A stretch of 64,000 bases of DNA, from positions 1 to 64,000 of the forward strand of contig JAHCMK010000005.1 in NCBI GenBank assembly GCA_019192445.1, in the 5' to 3' direction. The first letter of the stretch is position 1; each line of letters starts with the position of its first letter. Below the pieces are notes generated by a model, which saw only the letters and a list, made by a program, of their open reading frames with translations, searched no databases and was not told where the DNA came from. This stretch comes from Oceanococcus sp. HetDA_MAG_MS8 (GTDB taxonomy: Bacteria; Pseudomonadota; Gammaproteobacteria; Nevskiales; Oceanococcaceae). Below are positions 1-8,647 of this stretch, one piece after another. The position numbers and the translations under genes were made by a program.

Positions 1-139
1 TCAAGGCGCTGCAGCCCTGGTCAAATTGGCAGTCGTGGTCTGACTGAGTGCCCAGGTCCTTCGCGTGTGGCTTGACTACCAGTTTCAAGGCGCTGCAGCC
101 CTGGTCAAATTGGCAGTCGTGGTCTGACTGAGTGCCCAG
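1..139. repeat. 84-bp tandem duplication (55 bp of the second unit visible)
   Basis: Positions 1-55 and 85-139 are identical over 55 bp, separated by 29 bp, giving a period of 84 bp. This is 28 codons, so the duplication stays in frame with the minus-strand gene that covers it. More copies may lie beyond the left edge. Confidence 0.9.
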
Positions 140-148
140 ATCGCTCAT
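1..148 (-). CDS. N-terminal fragment of a probable pirin-family protein, off the left edge
   Basis: An open frame starts at ATG 148-146 on the minus strand and runs through the window edge for 49 codons with no stop. The sequence is a 28-residue unit followed by the start of a second identical unit. The unit ends in KLVVKPHAKDLG, which resembles the N-terminal strand of pirin-family bicupins. It lies downstream of, and on the same strand as, another pirin-family gene at 323-1018, 174 bp away. A weak AGGGA stands before the ATG. Pirins are cupin-fold metalloproteins, some with quercetinase-like activity. The family call rests on a few residues, so another protein is possible. The gene body lies outside the window. 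Confidence 0.5.
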   Translation of the reverse strand, partial: MSDLGTQSDHDCQFDQGCSALKLVVKPHAKDLGTQSDHDCQFDQGCSAL

Positions 149-322
149 GATGTGTCCCTGTTGTAGTCTTTCCAACGCGAGTATGGCTTAGTGAACCACG
201 GAAGAGCTCTAGGTTTAGTTTGGACCTTAGTCGGGCTGCGTCAATGTCCTATAAGTACTCAGGCTTTCACCAGACCCAACTCCCACCCTGGGATATCGCA
301 GTTGGCAGAGCAGCGCGCGTCG

Positions 323-1018
323 CTAAACCGTGTCGAGACGCCGCTGGATCAACACTTGGCATGGTCCCGAGATCGTCAAGTTGGCTCCATCACAGAGCGT
401 CCCTCGAGGTAGGGGAAGATGCTGATCGCCTTCGCTTACGTGTCCCTCACCGTCAAACACATACAGGCGGCACGCGCCCTCCAACAACAAGCGGCTGTCG
501 CCATCGAGCACAGCAATATCGAGCTGGGTATCACTGGCAATGCGCGTCTGAGCGTCGTTAGTTTTACCTCCATACACGCGCTGTAAGCCGTGTTCCGGCA
601 AGGCCACCACCTTATGGCGTTGCCGCTTCGCGCTGTCGCAACTTGGCACGCACCACAACTGCACCATGCCCGATACCTCCGCTAGCGCGTTGATCTCGTT
701 ATGGCTAAAGCTGCTGGGCCCGCTGCATTGCACCAGAACCTGACCAGGCCTGAAGCGCTCCCCATCACCTAAGCTGCCTTGGTGCACCACCTCGCCCCGA
801 GTAAAAATCGAAATGATGTCCACATCTTGGTGATGATGAAGCCCCGTGCTGCCACCGGGGGTGAAATAGGCATGGGCCAGATACACGCAGCTGCCAAAGC
901 CATCGCGAACCTCGTCCGCCGGGTAGCGCTTGAAGTATTGACGGTCTTGTACCAAGACCTGTTCACGGATGCCGGCAAAGCCCGTGATGTCTATGGCTGA
1001 GTAGTTAAGCGTGCGCAT
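323..1018 (-). CDS. Pirin-family bicupin protein (YhaK/YhhW-like)
   Basis: A 231-residue protein of the short pirin class. Residues about 45-110 form the first cupin: the stretch TGLHHHQDVDIISIFTRGE matches the pirin HPHxDxE-type metal-binding motif, followed by the SLGDGE turn. The C-terminal half matches the YhaK pattern, with a short second cupin ending in a GDGA-like strand. YhaK and YhhW are cytosolic; YhhW oxidises quercetin in vitro, and the natural substrate is unclear. The start was placed at ATG 1018, where homology begins; an in-frame ATG at 1063 would reach into the upstream gene. Only about 10 bp separate it from that gene, so the two are probably co-transcribed. Confidence 0.8.
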   Translation of the reverse strand: MRTLNYSAIDITGFAGIREQVLVQDRQYFKRYPADEVRDGFGSCVYLAHAYFTPGGSTGLHHHQDVDIISIFTRGEVVHQGSLGDGERFRPGQVLVQCSGPSSFSHNEINALAEVSGMVQLWCVPSCDSAKRQRHKVVALPEHGLQRVYGGKTNDAQTRIASDTQLDIAVLDGDSRLLLEGACRLYVFDGEGHVSEGDQHLPLPRGTLCDGANLTISGPCQVLIQRRLDTV

Positions 1019-1028
1019 GACACCGTTG

Positions 1029-1592
1029 CTATGACAGCTCGGCTGAGTTGCCGAGCAGCTCATGCATGGCCTGCTGAGGCCAAATGCAGCCTTTATAGCC
1101 TTTCACCGTGCAGGGCCTATCGGCCAACCATGCACCAATACGGTACCCGGTGATGTCCGCAGTATTGATCTCTTGGTGATCAATCAACTGGCGGAGGTCC
1201 TGTGCCATTTGATTCATCGTCGCCTGGACTGAACGGTTGCACTGCGCATCACAAACCAAGGGTGATAAAGCCCGTTGCGCGCCATCCATCAGCTGATCAT
1301 CGGCGCCAGACTTCAGCAGGGTATTCATGAAGCTATGAGCAAAGTGCAGGTCCAGTTTGGCCAGGTCGGGTTTCTTCAAAGCTGGAATGAAAACCGGGAA
1401 TCGGGTGGTGTCGTGTAGCAAAAGCACACAATGCCGCCGTTGAATGCTGAGTACATGGCCATGCCAGCCGCTCAGGAGCGACTCTTCATGATTCCCGGCG
1501 GAGAGGTAGGAGGGCGGTGGCTCGGGTAAACGGCCGCCCTCATCTAAGGGCAATTGAGCGAGCAGCTTTTGGGTGCAGTGCAGCCGAATCAT
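1029..1592 (-). CDS. DUF6933-like protein of unknown function
   Basis: A 187-residue soluble protein with no signal peptide or membrane segment. It opens with MIRLHCTQKLLAQL, the opening I associate with the DUF6933 family, whose function is not known. A short AGGA precedes the ATG. It is immediately upstream of the pirin-family gene on the same strand, so it is probably the first gene of that unit. The family call relies on the N-terminus only. Confidence 0.55.
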   Translation of the reverse strand: MIRLHCTQKLLAQLPLDEGGRLPEPPPSYLSAGNHEESLLSGWHGHVLSIQRRHCVLLLHDTTRFPVFIPALKKPDLAKLDLHFAHSFMNTLLKSGADDQLMDGAQRALSPLVCDAQCNRSVQATMNQMAQDLRQLIDHQEINTADITGYRIGAWLADRPCTVKGYKGCIWPQQAMHELLGNSAELS

Positions 1593-1754
1593 GGAGTCCT
1601 GTCACGGTTGGCCGATAGATTAGGTAAGTGTGCGTTCTTGTTGGCCATGAAGTTATTGAGAATGACGGTGACAACCTGTCTGACTACTGCCAAAACACCC
1701 CGCCGGAACTGTACTACGAGCGACATCCCGCAAACCATCCACTAGATTTAACGG

Positions 1755-1781
1755 TTGACATATAACGAAGTCCGTTATACC
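1755..1781 (+). promoter_or_regulatory. Promoter of higBA
   Basis: TTGACA at 1755-1760 is a consensus -35. A -10-like TATACC lies at 1776-1781 with a short 15-nt spacer. Transcription would begin around 1787-1789, only one to three bases before the higB ATG at 1790. No Shine-Dalgarno is visible there, so higB may be read from a leaderless or nearly leaderless message. Confidence 0.6.
1761..1779. promoter_or_regulatory. HigA operator (perfect palindrome)
   Basis: TATAACG, five bases, then CGTTATA: a perfect 7-bp inverted repeat filling the spacer between the -35 and -10 boxes. TATAACG-type palindromes are typical targets of HigA antitoxins, which repress their own operon. Binding here would block RNA polymerase directly. 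Confidence 0.8.
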
Positions 1782-1789
1782 TTCTCCTC

Positions 1790-2068
1790 ATGATTCTGTC
1801 CTTCGCTTGCAAGCACACTGAAGCGCTTTTCACCACGGGGAAAAGCCGGAAGTTCTCCAGCTTCAAAAGTATTGCCGAGCGAAAGTTAGCTCAACTCGAT
1901 GCGGCCACGGCACTGGAAGACCTAAGGGTGCCGCCTGGTAATCAGCTAGAGGCGCTGAGCAACGACAGGGCGGGTCAGTACAGCATTCGGGTCAATAAGC
2001 AGTTTCGAGTGTGCTTTGTCTGGACGAAACATGGCCCGGCGAGGGTTGAAATTGTGGACTATCACTGA
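1790..2068 (+). CDS. higB: HigB toxin (RelE/HigB mRNA interferase)
   Basis: A 92-residue RelE-superfamily toxin in the host-inhibition HigB branch. Landmarks are MILSFACKHTEALF at the start, LAQLDAA in the helix, and the core ending YSIRVNKQFRVCFVW and VEIVDYH, matching HigB proteins along the full length. HigB cleaves ribosome-bound mRNA. It precedes its antitoxin, the reversed gene order typical of hig loci; higA starts 11 bp after the stop. The start has no ribosome-binding site but is fixed by family alignment and the promoter position. Confidence 0.9.
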   Translation: MILSFACKHTEALFTTGKSRKFSSFKSIAERKLAQLDAATALEDLRVPPGNQLEALSNDRAGQYSIRVNKQFRVCFVWTKHGPARVEIVDYH

Positions 2069-2079
2069 AGGTATCTGAC

Positions 2080-2382
2080 ATGACGATTAAGAATGGAATG
2101 CGGCCCGTTCACCCTGGCGAGATTCTGCGTGAGGACTATCTGCAGCCTTTGGACATGAGCGCCAATGCACTAGCCATTGCTCTGCGCGTACCGGCCCCGC
2201 GTATCAACGATATCGTTCGTGAAAAGCGCGGTGTGACAGCAGATACAGCTATGCGATTGGCGCGTTACTTCGGTGGCTCCGCCCAGTTTTGGCTCAACCT
2301 TCAAGCGGCTTACGACTTGCGTAAAGCCCAAATCGAATCGGAGGCTGAAATTAATCGGCAAGTTAGCCCGCGGGCCGCATAG
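2080..2382 (+). CDS. higA: HigA antitoxin (XRE-type HTH)
   Basis: A 100-residue antitoxin and autorepressor. The family signature RPVHPGEILREDYLQPL is followed by a helix-turn-helix (about residues 25-75: LAIALRVPAPRINDIVREKRGVT) and the FGGSAQFWLNLQ segment. HigA neutralises HigB and represses the operon, here presumably through the palindrome at 1761-1779. A GAAGG ribosome-binding site overlaps the higB stop region. The pair is complete and looks functional. Confidence 0.92.
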   Translation: MTIKNGMRPVHPGEILREDYLQPLDMSANALAIALRVPAPRINDIVREKRGVTADTAMRLARYFGGSAQFWLNLQAAYDLRKAQIESEAEINRQVSPRAA

Positions 2383-2545
2383 TCTCCTGCCAGCTAATCT
2401 GGATGGGCCGCCGTAGTCACTCAGGGAAAACCCAATCACTGACTAGATAACGAATAAGTCTCAAGAGGCTGGATAAAAACTGGCACCTGCTGAAGTCCAG
2501 AGATTGATCAAGGCTAGAATGGGTAAAAAATAATTCGGAGGAGCC

Positions 2546-2629
2546 ATGCCGGAGAGTTCGTTGAGCTGCATTGTGACGAGCAGCCTTGTTTTCTTTGCGG
2601 GTAGCGGGGGCATTTCGTGGAGCTGCTAA
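2546..2629 (+). CDS. Possible 27-codon leader ORF overlapping sngA
   Basis: ATG 2546 is preceded by GGAGGAG at 2537-2543, a far better ribosome-binding site than that of the next gene, though only 2-4 bases from the ATG. The frame runs 27 codons to TAA 2627-2629 and so overlaps the GTG start of sngA (2617) by 13 bases. The peptide matches nothing I know. It may couple ribosome traffic to sngA translation, or be chance. Confidence 0.3.
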   Translation: MPESSLSCIVTSSLVFFAGSGGISWSC

Positions 2630-4902
2630 TCATTGTCGTTATCGCTGCCGGGCTCGTTGTCTGGTCTCGCAGCAGCGGGAAATCACCAACGGCAAAGTCG
2701 CCACCGAAACGCGAGCAACGTGAAACCGTTCGTCCCACTAGAGATTTTGAAGTGGAGTTCACGATTTCAGATGGTCGGAAGCCCGGAAAATGCCCACCAG
2801 ACTGGGCTTGGACCCCTTTGGGGGAACCCGTAGAGCTTCCCAACAAGAAGGTTGCGCCGAATGGTGGCGTCTACATATCAAAAGACGAAGTCGCTGGTCT
2901 TCCAGACGGCTGGTGCTCAAACCCAAACCCAGAGCTGATTTTCCCTCAGCTAAAGGTGGGTGACGCAAATCGGAAATACGACCTGGGATACTGGCCGTCG
3001 TACAGGGAAATTCCACCAGGCGCGAGGACTCAGTATCTCGATTGGCTGGCTGACGGGGCGAAAGATCCACTCATCGATATCGGTCTTCTTTTCCTGTACT
3101 TCTATGGCTTGGAACGTCGAGCGTTGATCGACCCTGGCCTCTCAGAAAAGGCGGTTTCCGAGCGTCCCGCGATTTATCGGGAGGTTCAAAGATTGCTAGA
3201 GTTGTTTGGCCCGATTAGTTCGAGCTTTCGGGGCTACGCCACGGCATTGCGGAACGTTCTTGCTCTAACGACTCCTGGAGCAGACCTTCCCATTCCGTCG
3301 ATTGAGGCGCTTGCGATGCAAGACGGTGACTACCAAGATTGCATGCTGCTTGCCGGACTACAGGCTGAAAGGTCGGGGTTGCTGACTCCCGATGAAGTCT
3401 TTGCTGCTGGTTTAGACGCTGGTTATTTCGGAATTCGTACTGCAGGTCGCCGCTGCCCTCATGAGTTTGCCCAACTGTTTCGCATTCGATTGGCGGAAAA
3501 GTACCCGGATGGCATTTCGGTTAAGCAGGGAAAGAGCTATAGAACAACCTTGGATTATCGGTTTGCGCGCGGAAACGGAAGTACTCGGATTGACCTGCCT
3601 CAACCGATTCCGAATCTTGCTCGACGTTCGGCGATTTTTTCCCCGATCGCAGACCTTGTTGACTCGGTACAGGATGAACTTTCTGCTTTTTCACGATGGA
3701 GAGGAAAGAACCCTGAAAGCGACGTCACAGCGGAGGCTCTGAGCCATCTCCCGCCAGAGTTGGCGCGGAACCAAGCAGACAACCATGGCACGGTTGCTAA
3801 GCAGCTGCGGGAGACCATTCGTGCGGGCAAGGCAGTAAATGGTTTGCAGCGGGTTCCGGTTTCCGACCTCATCTCATTTCTTCCGCACCTTGACAAGTCC
3901 AAGTTCACCAAATCTGATGCTGTCACCTTGGCTCGACTCGTAGGATCACTGGGGTATGGGATGGAACCTGATCGCCGATTCGGGAGATTCGTTCCTGAGG
4001 TTGACGGAAACGTCTATCTGTTTCCCGCCGGGAAAAATGCCCCCCAAGCACCGAGCAATGAGTATGAGGTCGCAGCTGTGCTGATTGATCTTGGTGTCCA
4101 GGTTGCTCTTGCGGACGGCGTGGTGGCTTCTGAAGAACGCCAGATGCTGAGCAAGCTGATTAGCGGACAGACTCAGCTGTCACACCCTGAGCGATTCCGC
4201 TTGGCCGCACATGCCACCTGGATGCTTGAGCACAAGCCAGATACAAAGACAGGCCTGAAGGCTAAGCTGGAGAATCTGAATGACATGCAGCGTCAAGTGG
4301 TTGCTGACTACCTTGTCACCATGGCAGCCGCGGACGGCACGGTGAGTGGCGACGAGGTGGCCACTATGAACCGCTTGTACCGGTCGCTAGGGCTTAATGC
4401 TGCGGATGCTTGGGATCGGTTGCATGGGGCTCCTGAAGCACCTGTTCGCACTGCAGCGCCTGATATCGATGCCACGAACAAAGATCGAGAGATTCCGAAG
4501 CCGCCTGGCGCTGAACCACAAGAGAAGTCATCAGAGAACGTTTTGCAAATCGATGCAGACGTATTGGCGAAACGTTTGGCGGAAACGGCACGCGTTCAAT
4601 CCGTGCTCCGGGACGTCTTTGTTGATGAGGATGAGACTCCGCCAGAGCCTGTTAAGACCGAGGGGACCATCCAGGGCTTGGATGCCGCCCACTCCCAGCT
4701 TCTAGTGAAAATTGCTGAAGCAAACAGCCCCACGCGAGATGACCTTGAAAGCTGGGCTGATGAGCTTGGTCTATTCGCTGATGGAGCGCTTGAGGTCATC
4801 AATGAGCGTGCACTAGCGGTGGCCGATGCTACCGTCATTGAAGATGATGACCCTTTGTATTTCGATTCCGACGTATATGCCGCATTGACAGCGGCTGCTT
4901 AG
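2617..4902 (+). CDS. sngA: SngA-like TerB-domain protein of a Shango defence system
   Basis: A 761-residue protein starting at GTG 2617, with one membrane segment at residues 2-17 (LLIIVVIAAGLVVW). A TerB_N-like region follows at about 45-260 (ISKDEVAGLPDGW, YWPSYREIPPGARTQYLDWL). A TerB fold is at about 485-590, with two acidic helical repeats (ALADGVVASEERQML; AAADGTVSGDEVATM). A TerB_C-like tail is at about 648-757. TerB domains bind divalent metal and recur in membrane-linked defence complexes. It is the first of three same-strand genes, 12 bp before the ATPase gene. The trio matches the anti-phage system Shango as I remember it. Codon use looks less GC-rich than in the Wadjet genes. Confidence 0.78.
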   Translation: MELLIIVVIAAGLVVWSRSSGKSPTAKSPPKREQRETVRPTRDFEVEFTISDGRKPGKCPPDWAWTPLGEPVELPNKKVAPNGGVYISKDEVAGLPDGWCSNPNPELIFPQLKVGDANRKYDLGYWPSYREIPPGARTQYLDWLADGAKDPLIDIGLLFLYFYGLERRALIDPGLSEKAVSERPAIYREVQRLLELFGPISSSFRGYATALRNVLALTTPGADLPIPSIEALAMQDGDYQDCMLLAGLQAERSGLLTPDEVFAAGLDAGYFGIRTAGRRCPHEFAQLFRIRLAEKYPDGISVKQGKSYRTTLDYRFARGNGSTRIDLPQPIPNLARRSAIFSPIADLVDSVQDELSAFSRWRGKNPESDVTAEALSHLPPELARNQADNHGTVAKQLRETIRAGKAVNGLQRVPVSDLISFLPHLDKSKFTKSDAVTLARLVGSLGYGMEPDRRFGRFVPEVDGNVYLFPAGKNAPQAPSNEYEVAAVLIDLGVQVALADGVVASEERQMLSKLISGQTQLSHPERFRLAAHATWMLEHKPDTKTGLKAKLENLNDMQRQVVADYLVTMAAADGTVSGDEVATMNRLYRSLGLNAADAWDRLHGAPEAPVRTAAPDIDATNKDREIPKPPGAEPQEKSSENVLQIDADVLAKRLAETARVQSVLRDVFVDEDETPPEPVKTEGTIQGLDAAHSQLLVKIAEANSPTRDDLESWADELGLFADGALEVINERALAVADATVIEDDDPLYFDSDVYAALTAAA

Positions 4903-4914
4903 TAGAGGCGCACC

Positions 4915-6261
4915 ATGTCTATTCGTCCTCGCGAACGCGATGCCATTTTGCAGTCCCTTCGTTCTGGGGTAGTTCCACGTCAGGGCCTGCACCACATTCA
5001 GGTTGGTCGAGCTGTTGAAGTTGATGCCTTGCTACAAGACATTGAACGTGTTGCTGACCAAGGTTCCGCTGTGCGTTTCATTATCGGCGAGTACGGCGCG
5101 GGAAAGACTTTTTTCCTGACGCTTGTACGAGCGATTGCCATGAAGAAGGGCCTAGTGACAACACAGGCTGATCTCAATCCTTCTAGGCGTCTTCAGGGTA
5201 GCGCCGGCCAAGCTCGTAGCCTGTATGCCGAGATGATGCGAAACATTTCCACACAGACAAAGCCGGACGGCGGCGCTATGGAGGCCATTGTTCAGCGCTT
5301 TGTGTCTACGGCAAAACAGGAGGCAGGCCAGAGCGGGCAAACCGTCAGCACGATTATTCAAGAACGTCTCCATGACCTGTCTTCGATGCTGGGAGGCTAC
5401 GACTTTGCATCGGTCATTGAGCGTTATTGGCATGGCCACGACAATGGTGATGATGCCCTGAAGAATGCAGCCATTCGCTGGTTGCGAGCGGAGTATTCAA
5501 CAAAAACTGAGGCTCGGCAGGCCTTGGGCAGTGTTCGAACCATCATTGATGATGATGCGATCTACGACAGCATGAAGTTGATGGCTCGTTTTATCCGCCA
5601 CGCCGGTTTCCAAGGGCTCATGGTTTCGCTCGACGAGATGGTCAACCTCTACAAGATGAGCAACACCCGGGCTCGGAACGCGAACTATGAGCAAGTTCTT
5701 CGAATCCTGAACGACGCTCTACAAGGAGCATCAGAAGGGCTTTCGATCCTATTCGGAGGAACGCCGGAATTCTTGATGGACGACTACCGCGGGCTGTATT
5801 CCTACGAAGCCCTTCGGTCTCGTTTGGCAATGAATGCCTTTGCAAAAGACGGGCTGATTGATCTATCCGGTCCTGTCATTCGGCTTCAGAATTTGGCTCC
5901 CGAGGACTTGGTCATCCTCTTGCACAAACTTCGCCATGTGCAGGCCAGCGGGAAAGAAGAGAACTATCTGCTCAAAGATGCGGATATCCAGGCCTTTATG
6001 CATCACTGCGCGAAGACCATTGGGGAGGCGTATTTCCGCACTCCTCGAAATACGATTCGCTCATTTATTCACGTGATGGCTGTTCTTGAGCAAAACCCTG
6101 GAGCGCAGGTTGAACAGTTGATTGGCAAGGTAGGCATTGAAAAGGACGCCGGCGAAAACCTGGAGCCATTTGACGACGAAGAGGAACCTCCTTCACCGTC
6201 GGCTGTTGTAGCTACCGAATCTGGCGACGATGACGATGCGCTTGCGAGCTTCAAGCTCTAA
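4915..6261 (+). CDS. sngB: SngB-like P-loop ATPase (BrxC/BrxD-related)
   Basis: A 448-residue ATPase of the DUF2791 group, related to BREX ATP-binding proteins. Walker A is GEYGAGKT at residues 58-65, and a Walker B-like LMVSLDEMVNLY lies around 240. The PFDDEEEPPSPS region begins a disordered acidic tail. AGAGG precedes the ATG. Inferred role: the nucleotide-driven sensor or motor working with the TerB protein and the helicase. Without the neighbours it would be annotated simply as a BREX-type ATP-binding protein. The helicase follows after 8 bp. Confidence 0.82.
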   Translation: MSIRPRERDAILQSLRSGVVPRQGLHHIQVGRAVEVDALLQDIERVADQGSAVRFIIGEYGAGKTFFLTLVRAIAMKKGLVTTQADLNPSRRLQGSAGQARSLYAEMMRNISTQTKPDGGAMEAIVQRFVSTAKQEAGQSGQTVSTIIQERLHDLSSMLGGYDFASVIERYWHGHDNGDDALKNAAIRWLRAEYSTKTEARQALGSVRTIIDDDAIYDSMKLMARFIRHAGFQGLMVSLDEMVNLYKMSNTRARNANYEQVLRILNDALQGASEGLSILFGGTPEFLMDDYRGLYSYEALRSRLAMNAFAKDGLIDLSGPVIRLQNLAPEDLVILLHKLRHVQASGKEENYLLKDADIQAFMHHCAKTIGEAYFRTPRNTIRSFIHVMAVLEQNPGAQVEQLIGKVGIEKDAGENLEPFDDEEEPPSPSAVVATESGDDDDALASFKL

Positions 6262-6269
6262 TTGATCAG

Positions 6270-8489
6270 ATGACAGAGCAAAGCTCGATCTTTGAGCGCC
6301 TTGATCCTGCCATACAGAAGTGGATTTGGCGTCAGCAGTGGTCGAGCCTTCGTGGGATTCAAGAACAGGTTGGTGAAGTCTTGCTCAACGACTATGAGCG
6401 AGATGCCTTGGTATGCGTCGCGACTGCTGGAGGCAAAACTGAAGCCGCGTTCTTCCCTCTGCTAACAAGGTTGCTTTCTGAGCCCGACGAGCAGGGCTTG
6501 GTCGTGGCCATCTGTCCCCTGAAGGCGCTTATCAACGACCAGGCTAAACGCCTAAAAGACATCCTTCGCGACACCAATATTCCGGTATACCGCTGGCATG
6601 GAGATATCTCAGCGTCGGAAAAACAGAAGTTTCGAAAAGAGCCTAAGGGTATTCTGCTCATCACTCCAGAATCTCTTGAGGCCAACTTTTGCATCAGCGG
6701 GCATGAAATGCGGCAGCTCTTCGGTAATACCCGAGCAGTAGTCGTCGATGAGTGGCACGCCTTCTTGGGGACAGAACGCGGCCGCCAATTGCAGTCCTTA
6801 ATGGCCAGATTGGAATTAGCTGTAGGCCGGCGCCTGCCGCGCGTTGGTCTAAGTGCAACCATTGGAGATTTGCAGTTGGCTGCTGACGCGCTTCGCCCAG
6901 GCAATGGCAACCACGTCGCCATTTGTGAAGACTCTAGCCACCGACATGGTCTTCAGATACTGCTGGTTGGCATCGAGCAGGTTCCGATGCAGTTGAACCC
7001 TTCCTTGGATCCTACGGGTGAAGAAAAGCAGTCTGACGCTCCTGACCCTGTTGCAAAGTGGATATTCAAACTTCGTGGTGATAGCCATCTGGTATTCGCA
7101 AATTCGAAAAACCGTGTGGAGTCGTTGACCGATGCGCTAAGTAGGATGTCGGAGCGGCTAGGCGTTCCAAATGAATACTTCCCACATCACGGGAATCTTG
7201 ATCGCACGATGCGGCACAGCCTTGAGGATCGTCTCAAGCAGGGTGACAAGCCCACAACGGCAGTTTGCACAAGCACGCTAGAACTCGGCATCGATATCGG
7301 CAAAGTGTCCTCTGTTGCGCAGGTCGGTTGCCCACCATCGGTAGCGGCTCTCCGGCAGCGGCTAGGAAGGTCTGGACGCCGCGGGGAAGACTCGGTACTT
7401 CGACTATTCGTTACGGAAGATGAGATTACCCCGCAGTCAGAGCCATCGGATCAACTACGCCTGCAGCTTGTACAGACCATCGCCATGGTCGAGCTACTTC
7501 TTGAGAAGTGGTATGAGTCCCCGGACCAATCTCGCCTGCACTTGTCGACATTGATCCAGCAGGTCTTATCAGTCATTGCCGAACGGGGGGGATCCTCTGC
7601 CGCAAATCTGTATCAGATACTGTGCGAGAAAGGTCCCTTTCAGAATACTTCGACAGGGGTATTTGGACAGTTCCTCCGGAATTTGGGTGACGAGGATCTG
7701 ATCCGCCAGGAAAGCACAGGTATTCTTCTGCTGGGTGAAAAAGGGGAACGCCTAGTCAACCACTATGACTTCTATTCCGCATTTATGTCTGACGAAGAAT
7801 ATGAGGTGCGCACGGTTACCAAGCGGCTAGGCACCCTCCCAATCATTCAAGTGGTCAAAATCAACGATTACCTGCTCTTCAGTGGGCGCCGTTGGCAGGT
7901 GACCTCGGTTGATGATCAGCAAAAGCGAATCATCGTTAAGCCAGCGCCGGCGGGGAAAGCCCCGTTGTTTGGTGGTGCTGGTGCTCTTGTTGGAGCTGAA
8001 GTGCGACAGCGGATGTTAACTTTATACCAATCAGACCATCAGCCGCGCTATTTGAGTAGTGGCGCTCAGGCGTTACTTGAGCAGGCACGGGAGAGCTTCG
8101 ATCGACTTAATCTCGCGGATCGCGCATTTGTTCCATGGGGCGACAAGGTCATGGTATTCCCGTGGCATAGCGACGCCGCGTTGAGAACATTCGTATGGGC
8201 GGCCGAAGCACTCGATATTGAGGATATCGAAGTGGGGTGTGGATATGCCTGCTGGGAGTTTGGGGGCAAGAACTCAACATCTCAGGGTGCGGAAAAACAA
8301 GTTCGAAACGTGATGGAGCACGTTCGTGCTGCCAGCCTTAATCCAGTCCAGGTCATTGCCAAGGCGCCGGCCAAGCGGTTCGACAAACATGACGGTTTTC
8401 TCAATGACGAGATCGCTGCGCTCAATGCTGCGGCTGCCCACGTGCGTATCGATGAAATGCGAGAGGCGCTGGATCACGCACTTGGTTAG
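6270..8489 (+). CDS. sngC: SngC-like superfamily 2 helicase (Lhr/BrxHI-like)
   Basis: A 739-residue DEAD/DEAH-type helicase. Motif I is TAGGKT at residues 52-57, motif II is DEWH at 160-163, motif III is SAT at 195-197, and motif VI is QRLGRSGRRG near 365. An Lhr-like C-terminal half carries winged-helix and beta-rich segments. The closest relatives I know are BREX-associated BrxHI helicases. It probably remodels phage DNA or a DNA-protein complex in the Shango system. No good ribosome-binding site stands before ATG 6270, consistent with coupling to sngB. There is no frame disruption in the operon. Confidence 0.85.
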   Translation: MTEQSSIFERLDPAIQKWIWRQQWSSLRGIQEQVGEVLLNDYERDALVCVATAGGKTEAAFFPLLTRLLSEPDEQGLVVAICPLKALINDQAKRLKDILRDTNIPVYRWHGDISASEKQKFRKEPKGILLITPESLEANFCISGHEMRQLFGNTRAVVVDEWHAFLGTERGRQLQSLMARLELAVGRRLPRVGLSATIGDLQLAADALRPGNGNHVAICEDSSHRHGLQILLVGIEQVPMQLNPSLDPTGEEKQSDAPDPVAKWIFKLRGDSHLVFANSKNRVESLTDALSRMSERLGVPNEYFPHHGNLDRTMRHSLEDRLKQGDKPTTAVCTSTLELGIDIGKVSSVAQVGCPPSVAALRQRLGRSGRRGEDSVLRLFVTEDEITPQSEPSDQLRLQLVQTIAMVELLLEKWYESPDQSRLHLSTLIQQVLSVIAERGGSSAANLYQILCEKGPFQNTSTGVFGQFLRNLGDEDLIRQESTGILLLGEKGERLVNHYDFYSAFMSDEEYEVRTVTKRLGTLPIIQVVKINDYLLFSGRRWQVTSVDDQQKRIIVKPAPAGKAPLFGGAGALVGAEVRQRMLTLYQSDHQPRYLSSGAQALLEQARESFDRLNLADRAFVPWGDKVMVFPWHSDAALRTFVWAAEALDIEDIEVGCGYACWEFGGKNSTSQGAEKQVRNVMEHVRAASLNPVQVIAKAPAKRFDKHDGFLNDEIAALNAAAAHVRIDEMREALDHALG

Positions 8490-8647
8490 CTGGCGGTGTT
8501 TCGGTCGGTTATCGAGCATGAGCCTAGTTAGAACGCCGCGCCCCGAAGCGGTGCCGTTGCTATGCGAGATGCGCTCCTGCGGTCAGTTGGAGGCAGCGTG
8601 GCTTTTGATCTGCTGGGCTTTGCCTATGCTATTTTCGTGAATCAAGT

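Noticed and set aside
1-139. CRISPR-like array: two 55-bp repeats with a 29-bp spacer
   Set aside because: The repeat is too long, only one spacer exists, and the 84-bp period keeps a minus-strand reading frame open. It is an in-frame gene duplication.
2515-2520. TAGAAT as the -10 of the Shango operon
   Set aside because: No acceptable -35 lies 16-18 bp upstream, so the promoter cannot be supported.
2617-8489. BREX system
   Set aside because: The ATPase and helicase resemble BREX proteins, but there is no PglX methylase, PglZ phosphatase, BrxA or BrxB. The TerB-domain protein points to Shango.
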